A stretch of DNA of 64,000 nucleotides from Tubiluchus corallicola (GCA_030141605.1 JAQGDQ010000469.1:1-64000); one strand, 5' to 3'. Positions 35,147 to 47,270 are shown, counted from the stretch's first letter. The notes: a model not told the origin generated them from the letters alone. Made by a program: numbers and translations.

Positions 35147-35940
35147 AGAAAAGTGGTACCTAAAGTAGGTTTCAGAAAAATTTTCGTAAAAAATTATATA
35201 ATGTGGAAGTTGGAATTATACATTGTAGTTACGTGCTGCCATCTATGTACTAATCTTGTTATAATTGTATGGTCCAGTGACTACATATACGCTGGTCCTC
35301 TCCCTATCTAAAATTAATGGTTGTTGTGAAGCCTGTGCAAGTCTATACAAGTATTACTTTATAGCAATTTTATGCGTATATCATACTCGCATTGAAAGGA
35401 TTTTTTGTTTGTTTTCATTTTAAATCTCCCGCAATACTGTGCCGACCCCACCGTTACATGACTTCTTATCATCAGAGGAAGAAAAGGAAATGTCATACTG
35501 TGTACCAAAGAAAATTCCATGCAAAGTTATATTACTTAGCATATCGCTTACCTGCTTGAAAGAATTGTGTAATTAGAAAAAGAAAGTTATTAATTATTTA
35601 AAATGCCTTCTCTAAAATGGCAAAATGTGGTTGACACACCTAGAGGGTGCACCACTCACTAACCAAAAAATGTATTTTTAATCTTTTCGACAAGATACGG
35701 TAATTTAAAATTTTATTTAGTTAGTGACGTGTGCGCTACGAATACTCTGATCATTTTTTCAAACTTTACTCAGTGTTATCTGAACGTGTTTCAAATCACT
35801 TATCGTCAAAATGGCTACGTCTAACGGCCACTTCGGGAGTTTAAATTTACATGTTTTGTACAGCTTTACTGCCGACGCAAGCACTGTATGCAAAAAGGCA
35901 GTATATAAGTGGTACAAAATTTCAATAGAATTTTTTTAAG
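35147..35940 (+). repeat. Dispersed ~600-bp repeat family, copy 3
   Basis: It starts gtggtacctaaagtaggttt like copy 1, but has about 170 extra bases (35185-35355, including tggttgttgtgaagcc) before gcaattttatgcgtat. It continues colinearly to gtggtacaaaatttcaatag. The extra block is absent from copy 1, so it is an insertion here or a deletion there. Confidence 0.8.
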
Positions 35941-36090
35941 TTTCATGTAAGTGAAGGTGAAATGGATACAAAACACCAGTTTCACGTGTTGATAAAAAGT
36001 TTCTTTATTCTGAAGTAGATTATTAACATTTAGTTTAGTTTGCATTGAGTAGAAGAGAATTAGTTGCATGATTAACTCCATGACTGTAAC

Positions 36091-36615
36091 CGTTCAGCGG
36101 TGGGTGTCATAGGCCTATTTAGAATTCGCGAGAGGGCCACGGCGCCCCGCAACGGGCGTTTTCCCGGACCCAACTCGCGATTTTTTCGAAATTTTGATCA
36201 AACAGCCTGCGGAAAAAACGTTCTAGCGGCGCCTGGTGGGTCTCTCGGAAGCAGATATACGGCTCATCAGAAAGAGGAAGAACGGGGCTATACGATGATG
36301 TGGGCTATATGTTGGGATACGTCCACTGAGAGGAGTATTGACGAGTTAATTAGATGTTCTATTTTTCGCAATTTTCGCTTAGAAAACTGCTGACGCAAAG
36401 CCATTGTTCTGACGTCATCCATTGTATTCTGCTGTAATCTTATAACTTTAATTCAGCAAAAAGCTGCCTGCTACGGGTTTGCGTTAGATAAACAGACATA
36501 CAGTAGGCAGGATGTTACGGGCTTTGTGTTATAAATGAGAGGACTAGGTAGGATGTTCGCGTACTATCGATTATACGTGTGTTTATACGCAAAATTTTTT
36601 ACGGGGCCTTTGCTA
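36091..36615 (+). repeat. GC-rich composite repeat, block A copy 1
   Basis: Begins ccgttcagcggtgggtgtca and runs through aattcgcgagagggccacgg, caacgggcgttttcccggac and gcaaaattttttacggggcc, ending tttgctag. Much richer in GC and CpG than the flanks. It contains an open frame (36100-36393) repeated in copies 2 and 3, but most differences between copies change the residue, so I do not call it a gene. This copy joins block B directly. Confidence 0.85.
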
Positions 36616-36908
36616 GTCCCTTATATTAATATTCTTGGTATCTTAATATATTTATATATATATATATAAGATTCGAGGCTACAACTTCGACGACGGCACC
36701 ATTTGCGGCGATCTATATATCAAACGAAAGGTCTCGATCTAGTGTCTTCTCATTGATGGTTTATTTTTCGAATCGGGCCCACCGGGAGGAGGGGGAGGCG
36801 AAAAACCCCCAAAAATGGCCCTTTTTCGGCCGTTTTTTGCAAAAGTTATACGGCTGAGATGTAGAGAACGGAAACGGGCCGAGGGTGGTGCTGGGTATGG
36901 ATAGATAG
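36616..36908 (+). repeat. Composite repeat, block B copy 1
   Basis: It runs from tcccttatattaatattctt through an (AT)n run, attcgaggctacaacttcga, ggcgatctatatatcaaacg and gaaaaacccccaaaaatggc to tggatagatag. It is repeated at 38271-38564 with few changes. Confidence 0.88.
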
Positions 36909-38270
36909 CCCGTTCAGCGGTGGGTGTCATACGCCTATTTAGAATTCGCGAGAGGGCCACGGCGCCCCGCAACGGGCGTTTTCCCGGACCCAACTCGCGA
37001 TTTTTTCGAAATTTTGATCAAACAGCCTGCGGAAAAAACGTTCTAGCGGCGCCCGGTGGGACTCTCGGAAGCAGATATACGGCTCATCAGAAAGAGGAAG
37101 AATGGGGCTATACGATGATGTGGGCTATATGTTGGGACACGTCCACCGAGAGGAGTATCAACGAGTTAATTAGGAGTTCTATTTTCGGCAATTTTCACTT
37201 AGAAAACTGCTGACGCAATGCCATTGTTCTGACGTCATCCATTGTACTCTACTCCGCTTATAACTTTAATTCAGCAAAAAGCTGCCTGCTACGGGTTTGC
37301 GTTAGATAAACAAACAGTAGGCATGATGTTACGGGCTTTGTGTTATAAATGAGGACTAGGTAGGATGTTCGCGTATTATTGATTACATGTGGTTTTTTAC
37401 GCAAAATCTTTTGCGGGGCCTTTGCTATTTATTATATTATAGCACATAGTTTCAACTTTGTGAAAAATGTTTGGAATGGTTTTGTTGTAATGCTGTGCTG
37501 TTGGTGCTTGTGCTATAGGTGTCGTCATCATTTCCATCACCATCATCATCATCATCAACATCATGATCACCACGTGAGGTGGTGGATTTGATGTGGTGTG
37601 GTAGTGGTGTGCTTTGTGTGTTGTGCTATGGATGGTGTGGTGGGGTGATAGGGTGTGTGGGGTGTGGTGTGGGTAGTGTGGTATGGAGTGGGTGGCGTGG
37701 TGTGTGGGTGGGTGTGTGTGGTGCAGTGGTATGGTGTGGTGCAGTGTGGTGTGATGTGGTGGAGTCGTATGGTGTGGGTGGTGCAGTGTGGTGTGGTGCA
37801 GTGGTATGGTGTGGTGCAGTGTGGTGTGATGTGGTGGAGTCGTATGGTGTGGGTGGTGTGGTGTGTGGGTGGGTGGTGCGGTGTGCTGCAGTGGTATGGT
37901 GTGGTGCGGTGTGGTGTGTGGGTGGTGCAGTGGTATTGTGTGGTGCAGTGTGGTGGAGTGGTATGGTGTGGGTGGTGTGGTGTGGTGCTGTGCGGTGTGA
38001 TGTGGTGGAGTATTATGGTGTGGGTGGTGTGGTGTGGTGTGTGGGTGGTGCAGTGGTATGGTGTGGTGCAGTGTGGTGTGATGTGGTGGAGTGGTATGGT
38101 GTGGGTGGTTTGGTGTGGTGCACTGCGGTGTGGTGGTATTGTGTGGTGCAGTGTGGTGCGATGAGGTGGAGTGGTATGGTGTGGTGCAGTGTGGTGTGAT
38201 GAGGTGGAGTGGTGCGGTGTGGGTTGTGTGTTGATTTGTGCACAAAATTCTTTTTGTGGGGTTTGGCTAG
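36909..38270 (+). repeat. Composite repeat, block A copy 2 with GTGGT minisatellite
   Basis: Block A as at 36091, followed after gcggggcctttgcta by about 840 bp of tttattatattatagcaca, tttgtgaaaaatgtttgg, catcatcatcatc and then GTGGTGTGG repeats, ending ttctttttgtggggtttggctag. The minisatellite is bordered on both sides by related motifs (gcaaaatcttttgcggggcc / cacaaaattctttttgtggg). Block A copy 1 has only one such motif and no minisatellite. Long frames on both strands (VVQCGVMWWS, HHTTPPHHTT) are repeat by-products. Confidence 0.85.
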
Positions 38271-38564
38271 TCCCTTATATTAATATTCTTGGTATCTTAA
38301 TATATTTATATATATATATATATAAGATTCGAGGCTACAGCCCGGACGAGGGCACCATTTGCGGCGATCTATATATCAAACGAAAGGTCTCGATCTAGTG
38401 TCTTCTCATTGATGGTTTATTTTTGGTTACTTATCACCGGGAGGAACGGGGGGCGAAAAACCTCCAAAAATGGCCCTTTTTCGGCCGTTTTTTGCAAAAG
38501 TTATACGGCTGAGATGTAGAGAACGGGAATGGGCCGAGGGTGGTGCTGGGTACGGATAGATAGC
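38271..38564 (+). repeat. Composite repeat, block B copy 2
   Basis: Near-copy of 36616-36908; it differs where aatcgggcccaccgggagga became ggttacttatcaccgggagg. Confidence 0.88.
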
Positions 38565-39747
38565 CCGTTCAGCGGTGGGTGTAGTAGGCATATTTAGAAT
38601 TCCCGAGAGGGCCAGGGCGCCCCGCAACGGGCGTTTTCCCGGACCCAACTCGCGATTTTTTCGAAATTTTGACCAAATAGCCTGCGGGAAAAACGTTCTA
38701 GCGTCGCCCGGTGGGACTCTAGGAAGGAGATATGGGGCTCTTTACAAAGAGGAAGAACGGGGCTACACGATGGTGTGGGCTATATGTTAGGGCAGGTCCA
38801 CCGAGAGGAGTATTGGCGAGTTAATTAGGAGTTCTATTTTCGGCAATTTTCGCTTAGAAAACTGTTGACGCAAAGGCATTGTTGTGACGTCATCCATTGT
38901 ACTCTGCTGTAATCTTATAACTTTAATTCAGCAAAAAGCTGCCTGCTACGGGTTTGCGTTAGTTAAACAAACGGTAGGCAGGATGTTACGGGCGTTGTGT
39001 TATAAATGAGGACTGTGTAGGACGTTCGCGTATTATTGATTACACGTGGTTTTTTATGCAAAATCTTTTGCGGGGCCTTTGCTATTTATTATATTATAGC
39101 ACATAGTTTCAACTTTGTGAAAAATGTTTGGAATGGTTTTGTTGCAATGCTGTGCTGTTGGTGCTTGTGCTATAGGTGTCGTCATCGTTGCCACCACCAT
39201 CATCATCATCATCAACATCACGATCACCACGTGAGGTGGTGGATTTGATGTGGTGTGGTGGTGGTGTGCTTTGTGTGTTGTGCTATGGATGGTGTGGTGG
39301 GGTGGTAGGGTGTGTGGGGTGTGGTGTGGGTGGCGTGGTGTGGTGTGTGGGTGGGCGGGTGTTGTGGTGCAGTGTGGTGTTATGGTGTGGTGCTGTGCAG
39401 TGTGATGTGGTGGAGTCGTATGGTGTGGGTGGTGCAGTGTGGTGTGGTGCAGTGGTATGGTGCGGTGTGCTGCAGTGGTATGGTGTGGTGCAGTGTGGTG
39501 TGATGTGGTGGAGTGGTATGGTGTGGGTGGTGTGGTGTGTAGGTGGGTGGGTGGTGTGGTGCAGTGTGGTGTTATGGTGTGGTGCTGTGCGGTGTGATGT
39601 GGTGGAGTATTATGGTGTGGGTGGTGTGGTGTGTGGGTGGTGCAGTGGTATGGTGTGGTGCAGTGTGGTGTGATGTGGTGGAGTGGTATGGTGTGGGTTG
39701 TGTGTTGATTTGTGCACAAAATTCTTTTTGTGGGGTTTGGCTAGTTT
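38565..39747 (+). repeat. Composite repeat, block A copy 3 with GTGGT minisatellite
   Basis: Same structure as 36909-38270 with a shorter GTGGT array (about 650 bp). It ends ttctttttgtggggtttggctag and then leaves the composite repeat (tttaatattatc instead of block B). Confidence 0.85.
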
Positions 39748-40080
39748 AATATTATCTTAATAATAGCATTGTTTCTTTTAAGTGTTACTGTGCGTTATAA
39801 ATTTGTTTGTATTGTTGCTCAAGCAGTATATGTTGTCAGTTGTCACGTGTTTAAAAACCGTATATGGGCATAATCTTAAACTGAGACAATTTAGGCTATT
39901 AGCAAGCAAAAAATATTTCTTTTGTTTAGAATTTTATCAAGTTTATGTATTAATTTTCGTATGTCTGTTTGTTTAAAATTACAACTACAACATTAAATTT
40001 GCACATGTTTGTTTCGTTTTGCACAGTATTAAAAGTGTGGCTTAAAATTTTTTAACTTTGCAGCACCCCACTAATGTTAG

Positions 40081-40232
40081 CTATGAACCACCACTGTGCA
40101 TTTTGCTTTTGAGAATGCGCATTTTGAACACAAACAGAGCTTCATGGCCGTCATTGCAGTCACAAGTGTATCTATTAACTAGATTGTGAAACGTGCCATT
40201 ATGACAAGGTTCTGGTGAGTATTCATCGATGT
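40081..40232 (-). pseudogene. Degenerate calcium-binding EGF domain exon
   Basis: On the minus strand an acceptor (gaatttttag) is followed by AC-ATC-GAT-GAA, the usual phase-1 entry of an EGF_CA exon. The translation DIDEYSPEPCHNGTFHNLVN and RYTCDCNDGHE keeps the DIDE calcium motif, NG, Y-x-C-x-C and the glycine. It has Tyr for Cys1, Phe for Cys3 and no Cys6 before a stop at 40081. A normal EGF fold with three disulphides could not form, so it is a decaying exon or a highly modified one. It lies downstream of the exon at 40905-41057 on the same strand. Confidence 0.55.
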
Positions 40233-40904
40233 CTAAAAATTCAAAACACACAATTAGTGGTTTTTTTGTAAAAAATAACAGTCTTTACAATCGTTAAAGT
40301 TTGCAAATGGCAATCAAATGCCATTTTATTACAAATGGCCGGTCTTAGTCACATATAACTAGAACTAGTAGCATAAATAAAAGCAGAAATAAAGATGAAG
40401 TTGCCAATAATTATGCTGTAAAAACAAAAAAAGTTGAAATATTTGCCAAATTACAAAATTGTATTAGGGATACCCATTGTATGTGCCAGTTCAGGAAATT
40501 TGTCTATCAAAACCTCGGACGATAGTGTTTCTATATAATTATAAATACATTATTTCAAAAAAATGCTGCAAATTGTTTTTATGATATTAATCTAGCAACC
40601 TACGACACTTACAGGTAATCTGAAGCACCATATTCCTTGGGGATAATGCAAAAACAAAATATGGGTAGTCGGACGAGTCCTAAGATGAAATAAATAGATG
40701 ATATGAATTACACTATGAGGAATTGATTGATTCCTATATGAACACCATCTAATGTTAATCGAGTGCGAGAGTTTTTTTATGAACGAAGTAAAGATTAGTT
40801 ACCAATTACTCTCGACTACTGACATACGGCATTTAATAAGGTATAATCTTTATCCATGGACTTTCATTTTTAATGAAATATAATTATTCTTAATGGCAAC
40901 TTAC

Positions 40905-41057
40905 AGTTGAAAAACGAGAAGTTATCTTGTGATTGTGCTATGAATTTGACCTTCTCAATATTTAAGAGAAAGATCTCTCCGGGTAGAATTTCTCCAATAT
41001 TCGCACCATGCCCAGCATGGCAAAAGGGGTGAGACGACGGACGAAGATGACGGTATC
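40905..41057 (-). CDS. Putative 153-bp symmetric phase 1-1 exon, domain unrecognised
   Basis: Minus strand. The acceptor is cttttgtttacag, the donor AACT|GTAAGT, and the 51 codons are open. The translation includes YRHLRPSSHPFCHAGHGAN and GEILPGEIFLLNIEKV. Phase 1-1 exons are the kind shuffled among extracellular proteins, which fits the EGF-like exon about 670 bp downstream with the same phase. I do not recognise the domain. Splice sites are the main evidence. Confidence 0.45.
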
Positions 41058-41190
41058 CTGTAAACAAAAGGGAAAGGTTATAAAAGCTTATCATCAATTA
41101 TAATTTATACTCGTAAACTAGCATCGTTCATCAAAACTTACGCCTTCTTTGGGAACCCTCCCATAGATCAACTAAAACTTCATCAGCTGT

Positions 41191-41611
41191 TAATGGCGTT
41201 AATTGACTTTGTTCACTAGGAGAAAAAGGGGCTCGCAAAGGGGAAAACGTGATATCTTTAGGAGAAGGTAACTGGTATCGTAATATGAAGTGGTATTTAA
41301 AGGTTCTGGGTTAGGAGAAATTTGTCGGCGGACTAAATCGAAATTTATAATCGTAGCTCTCATGGACCTTTTGAATTACAGTGGAGATTATATCTTCCGA
41401 TTAGTGCAAAAGAAGGAAAGAATAAAAGGAAATTTTCTTTTCTTTATTATAGCCTTGATTGTGTATCTGAACAAATTTTTCCTAAACCAGAACTTTCAAA
41501 TACCACTTCGCCTCCATATTATGATACCAGTTTACCAACTCATAAAGATACCACGCTTTCCCCTTTGCGAACCCCTTTTTCTCCTAGTGAATAAAGTCAA
41601 TTAACGCCACT
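41191..41611. repeat. Inverted duplication of a coding-like segment
   Basis: 41191-41325 is the imperfect inverted copy of 41471-41611 (cctagtgaayaaagtcaatt, cccctttgcgarcccctttt, ccagaacytt). Read in the plus sense of the right arm, both encode versions of SPLRxPFSPSExSQLTPLTADE. The loop is about 145 bp. The segment looks like a piece of a degenerate polyprotein that was inserted or duplicated head to head. Confidence 0.65.
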
Positions 41612-42509
41612 AACTGCTGACGAGTTCTTCGCGTTTCTAACTGCCTCACCTCCACCTTTGAGTACCCTACTATATGTAAATTATTAACTTCGAAGACAGC
41701 GTCAGAGTTAGGGTTGCACATTAAATCTGTGTGAGTTGCGGCCGAAACAGTCCAACACCATAAGGTCAGCCGAGTTATCTCCAGGTATGCTCACATTTAT
41801 GGCATGCTTGACGTCCTATAAAAAGAGAAAAATTTCATGTCATGTCAACTACTTGGCAATTCTTGACTTCTTGACGGTTGAGGAAGGCTAATAGGAAGGT
41901 CAACCGCGGGAAAGTCAACTCGTCTCCGACCGCCTCAAACCATGCTTTTTGAATTTGTTGTCGCGGTGATACATTAGGGCAGCAGATTCAGTTCTTGCTG
42001 AACTTTCTTTTCGTTTCTGCCAAAAGGTAATGTTTAATTAGTTTATAACTAACATACAATTTATTATTTAATTCGGAGAAAGCTGATTATAAGCGTTCAG
42101 AGCGCAGACGCTAGTTTAATGATGGATTATGACCAAATAAGGGTGACTCAGTTGTCCATGCGCAGAGTCTTTTTCGACATGAACCCGGTGTTTTCATAGG
42201 TGGTTATGCTGCTGTTAACGAACAACGAACGGAGGGGTATCGATCATGCTGGCTTCTACCATCAATTGTGTTGGTGTACCTCATGCCGCATCTCTCTACC
42301 ATAAGTAATGTACGAATTCCTTGCCTGTCTTACATTAATAAACCTTCCTGCATGTGTCAGAGAGTGTAAGAAAGCAGTTACTTAAAATTTAAATACTAAT
42401 ATATTGGGTGGTTCTAAATACACTTTTGTTAAAATTGTAAATTGCGATGAGTTGTGTAAATGTCTTAATTTGCTTTTTTAATTTTGATTTAGCAGAGTCA
42501 CAATTCTAA

Positions 42510-43465
42510 TTACTTGAACTTTTTTATGGGCTATCCCATTAGCAGATCAAATTTCTGTAGCATCAAGAATTAATAAACAGGGAAAGAAAATAGGTGGCTT
42601 GCGACGAGCAAACGAATTTTTACATGACCTAGGTTCACACTTAAAAAGACACTCAAACGTTAACTCTTTAACAAACGTCAGCCCAGCAGATCCAACATTT
42701 GCCAAAGTTTTTTGGGCGAACTTGGTACCCTGAAATACCTTGGTTGGGTTGATAATATCGAATAATCTTTAACTTTAACGCCAACTTCACTTGCTTCTAG
42801 AGAGATAGCATACAAACATTGAATATTAGGAACCTTCTCCGGCGCAGCCGCTCAGTTTCTTACTAAGTTACTTTCTTACTTGAAAACAGCCTTTAATGAT
42901 TCGTATGCTAACAGGTTAGAAATTAATAAGGATTTATTGGATTAACCGTGCTTGACAACACAAGGGCGAGACCATTCAGGCTTTGGGGATAGGATAATGA
43001 AATCGGAAATGCAATCATATACCCAACATTTCAGTGATTTTTGGTTCAATTATTTACGTTATGTGTAAGAGTAGACCAAGTTATACAGTATTTAATTAGA
43101 GAATTCCCACGACCCTAACTCTTGCCATTACGGAAGCAGCAAATCGGGGAGCCCCTGTTGAAACGTATTAGTACCTTAGATCCTGTTTCCCAGATAATTC
43201 AGAACCAATGGAAATTGGTTTGGCTTCACAAGACACTACTTTTAAACACGTTACATTTATTTGCAGATTCCTTATTACAACAAGGGCAGGTTTTAACTGC
43301 TGTACAGGACTCAGTAAAAACTTTAAATAAAACGGCGGCTTCTTTAACCCAATCAAAAACTCCAGCTCGAGTGATTCGTGGCAAACAATTTACATCTCCT
43401 CATTTTAATAATAACCCGGACTATATAATAAAAATCGGACTTTTCCAAATGCTTCTTTTTTAAAT
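42510..43465 (+). pseudogene. Retroelement-like coding debris (gag-like, tentative)
   Basis: Two patches are protein-like. 42520-42735 reads WAIPLADQISVASRINKQGK and GLRRANEFLHDLGSHLKRHS. 43095-43300 reads TLAITEAANRGAPVE and, after a stop, DNSEPMEIGLASQD; the PMEI motif is common near the end of retroelement gag. The alternative frame at 43122-43463 (FADSLLQQGQVLTAVQDSVK) is equally smooth, so a frameshift may lie between. I cannot name the family. Confidence 0.35.
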
Positions 43466-43469
43466 AACG

Positions 43470-44760
43470 TTTCGACACTAATAAGATAAACCCCTATAAG
43501 TTTTTGCAACGAGCCCCTATCAAAGGGAATCTGCCGCATTTCAAATAGAGACTTGGTCGTGAAGATACGCTGTAGCCAAGATAAAGATTGTAAAACAGCA
43601 TTTTCTTCTACTACATTTTAAAGAAAATAATGCATGCATAACTAGTTTTTAATTATTATTATTATTATTATTTACAGGTAGGTCGATCACGGGGGAAGAG
43701 AGATGGCGATGCGATAATAATGATGCGAGAAAGGAGGGCAACGAATTGCAGATGTCGATACTCGTGAGGGGGGAGGGATAAAGAAATTCTGGCATACTTC
43801 GGATGAGAGCTATTGCAACGTAAACTGTTGCTGCACTGACAAATATAATAAAATTCTAGAGAAGAGGCAGAATCTTCCAAACAGATGAGGATGTCAATCA
43901 ACATCCAACATGACGTAAGAGATGTGCTAATAATTCTATGTATGTAATTCTATGTATCAGTTCGAATTCGAATCGCATAGAATTTCCTGCTAGATCAATA
44001 CCTGTTGCCAAAGCTTCTAAAAAATAATCCCCATAAATATTTCATGTATTCGAGCAAAGATGGAAATAACAAACGCATTAAATGCCTGTATAATACTGTA
44101 TTGTTATGGAAACAATTTGATAATCTGTATTTTGTTGCGCGGTGCTATGATTAATATTTTTTTAGACTTTTAGACTTTTAGACTTTAGTATCTATGTAGC
44201 AGAAAGTGTTAGCATTTTAGGGAGGTGCTGCCATCTTTTGGTTGTTTGCCTATAAAAATAATTTACCAAGTTCTTAAGTTCTTTACTGTACTATCTATTT
44301 GCATACCATTTAGGGGGTTTCAACTAGAGTTAATGAGGTGTAACAGGAGTCCTGGCTGTTGTATGTTGAGCAGTGGTAGTTCAGGTTTCATACTCTGCTG
44401 GTAAAGTTCAGATTTCAAATTTCACAACGTAGTTTGTTAAGGCATGTTTGCTTCAAATTATATTTTGTGGTTTTTTGATTTACCTAAACTGAGGTTAGTG
44501 TTTTAAATTTAATTTTTGTTGTAGTGTGTTAAACCTAAGTGAATTATTAAGTTCTAAATGTTGCTTTTTATTTTTATTATTTCAGACTGCAATTTATGTT
44601 GAAACCCACTCCCCTCTACACCGCCTTCACTTCTTTTTTTTAAGCACGGTAATAGAGGAAATCAACCTGTACCAAAGTGGTCACCATTTTTATTGAGGTT
44701 ATGGGTTACAACATGCAGACAGACAAACTGGTCAAAACAATTTTGCTGTGAGTGATGACC
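43470..44760. other. No recognisable gene
   Basis: Short (ATT)n at 43653-43672 and a tandem gactttta at 44165. A minus-strand frame at 43904-43668 is unrecognised and lacks support. Confidence 0.5.
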
Positions 44761-44764
44761 GGCA

Positions 44765-44885
44765 ATAAAGTCACGGAAAAAAGTCACAATTATTTTTGGC
44801 TAGAATTAGAGTTATTTCTTTTTTCCTGTGCCTTTTTTTCTGTGACTTTTTCTGTGACTTTTTCACCTGTGACTTTTTACCGGAA
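44765..44885. mobile_element. Compact foldback element, GTGACTTTTT family
   Basis: gaccggcaataaagtcac at the left and gtgactttttaccgg at the right are inverted copies, with more gtgacttttt units inside. It is close in design and sequence to the elements at 19665 and 50985. Confidence 0.55.
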
Positions 44886-45539
44886 ATCTCTTCTTCTTAA
44901 AAAACAGAATCATGAACAATAGCTGACCACCTCTTCTTGTACATGTACAGTGCAAGTGTAGAAATCTCAATTAATATATTACATTGTTACTTTATACAGT
45001 GTCGTATATTCAAATTTGAAAAAATACAAAACTTAGGACAGTCAGCGCATTTTTAATTAATTTTTGAAAGCATCTGGTTTTTCATGATGCTTCGTCTATT
45101 GGCAACATTCATCTATCTTTCTTATCTAAGTAAAAATAACGTAATCATGTATAAACTCACTTACGCAATATATATGGTATGTTTAAGTATAATTTGCACG
45201 CATGCGCTGTGCTGCTTGTAAGTTTTGAGTACCGGAGCAGCTAGCCAGCTAGAGCCCTGATTGGCCATTGCGAGGTTCACTCCCCCTGGTTGATTGGTGC
45301 TTCCAACTTTGCAAGTTATATAAAAACAACTATTTGATTAAGTTTAAAAAAGGTACAAATTATCCTAACGAGGTTATCTTTTGTACACTTTTATTCTTTT
45401 AATCAGAATGTCAACTTTTACTTGCTTTTACTGCCTTTAAATTTTGATAATTAATAGACAATTGAAATATTGGACATACAAGTCTGTAATGACTTCAAAC
45501 CCTTTTTTCCAGCTTTAATAATTTTATAATTTTTAATAT

Positions 45540-45640
45540 AATGTAAAATATGTATTATATTTCATAATGTGTCTATACGTGAATATGATAATAATTTTTA
45601 AATATGAATATATTTAAAAAAATAAAAAATTAAGGTTAGC
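45540..45640 (+). repeat. Direct repeat, copy 1 of 2
   Basis: gtattatatttcataatgtg, tgaatatgataataattttt and gaatatatttaaaaaaataa recur at 47165-47270, about 1.6 kb away. Confidence 0.75.
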
Positions 45641-45756
45641 CCGATCAAAATATATCCTATTAAAATCACATTACATGCTTAAATTAGTTTGGTTATTCTA
45701 GCATTATTATATGTTTTCACTTTTGCTTCAACATATAACACTGTAGTAATCTTATT

Positions 45757-45905
45757 GCACGTTCAGACTAGCGAGTTTTCTCTCGGAGAGTAAACTCGCA
45801 AGTGTGAACGGATTTGCGAATTCTGTTGGCAAGGCTAGTTTTTGCAGACTCTCCCTGAGTTGTGCGTGAGTTGACACTCAGTAAAACTAGCGATAGCTAT
45901 CGTGT
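45757..45905. mobile_element. GCGAGTT-rich MITE, copy 2, incomplete
   Basis: Starts gttcagactagcgagttttc and contains aactcgcaagtgtgaacgg like copy 1, but the conserved right end is not seen. Confidence 0.55.
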
Positions 45906-45909
45906 AAGC

Positions 45910-47160
45910 ATATATGCACTCGTGAATTTTACACACCCAAAAGGACTTTTAATACGAAAGTTAAACTTAGATAGAAAAACTGGCTGGCTATCTTCATAAT
46001 TTGCCTACAGCAATTATAACTAATCTTTTTCTTTAAAATGTGCATTTATCCGTATTATGGGGAAGGAATAAATACAATTCAATACAAAACGAACGCTGAA
46101 GAGACAGTATTCAACCACAATCTCGTGTGGGTAAACTGGATGATTTATCACTAGGTTTTTGTGTAACACATATTACTAGGTTAGTTCATCACTTCATTAT
46201 TCTAACGACGAAACGATTGCAAGCAAATGTAGTGTTAAAAGAGTTTGTGGGTCACTTGTTTTTAAAATTCGTTAAAAGCTCTGTTTCCATTGCAGGAATT
46301 TAACATTTTTGTGATTAATATCGTTGATATCACATTATAGTTGTTTATCTCAGCAACTTATGATGGCTTCAGGATTGAGTAACAAACTGGTAAGTCTATT
46401 GCAGGTAGGAGGATCATTTACTTCAATGTTTTAAAGTTGCACTAAAGTAAAGTAATCAGTGAAACATTAATGATAGCTGGCTACGTTTAGATGATAAAAA
46501 CTGCAATTGCACTTAGACTTGTTTGAACTTGGAATTGTTGAGCTTGGAATGTGTTTTAGCTTCAGCAGATCTTGATGGAAATAAGGGACGAGCTGATCAT
46601 TCTCGTTCATTTGTGACGTTTTACAGCAGTTTGCTGGAATGAATTGCTCTTATGTGCATGTCGTAAAAGCACAATGTTTTTTCTTTGCATTAGTTTTCCG
46701 CCTGCATAATGTCTAATCCAATGGTTCCTAACCTTTTACTAGCCAAGTACGCTTTAGAAATTCAGCGATCTGCCGCGTGCTCCTTAACATTGTTTAGCAA
46801 TATGAGTTTCAAGAAAACATTTTTACTACTATGATTTAACTATACAAGCGTGATTTAATTGTACAAGCAAAACCGATAAACGAAACACCAAATTCAAGAA
46901 CAAAATACAAGAAAAAAGACGATCGGATGTCAAATCAGAAGACAAACTTGCAGTCGAACTTTGAAGTAGCTTCAATGGCCGCCTCATTGATGCGCTTTTC
47001 CGAAAACCGCCTACCCCGCCTCCGCCATCCGTCAACGCATTTGTTGTGCCAAACGTCTATCTTACATAATAAATTAACCCCGTTATAACGACAGGTAGTG
47101 CGCAGTGAATTACACAAAAAATGCTGTTGTGTGGCAAAAATAATGACCTTTTAAAAATAC
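45910..47160. other. No secure gene; possible hAT-type end at 46725
   Basis: caatggttcctaacctttt at 46718-46737 resembles the ends of hAT-derived repeats (CAGNGGTTCNCAACCTTT). No transposase is visible, and the rest is AT-rich. Confidence 0.35.
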
Positions 47161-47164
47161 AAAC

Positions 47165-47270
47165 AAATATGTAAAATAAGTATTATATTGCATAGTGTGT
47201 CTATATGTGAATATGAAAATAATTTTTGAATATGAATATATTTAAAAAAATAAAAAAATAAAGGTTAGGC
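47165..47270 (+). repeat. Direct repeat, copy 2 of 2
   Basis: Partner of 45540-45640, about 85-90% alike by eye. Confidence 0.75.

Noticed and set aside
36100-36393. 97-codon frame repeated three times in block A
   Set aside because: Most differences between copies change the residue and copy 3 is closed early, so there is no sign of protein-level constraint.
37397-38245. 282-codon His/Thr/Pro-rich minus-strand frame and its 206-codon opposite
   Set aside because: Both arise from the GTGGT minisatellite; no start context, splice site or conserved domain.
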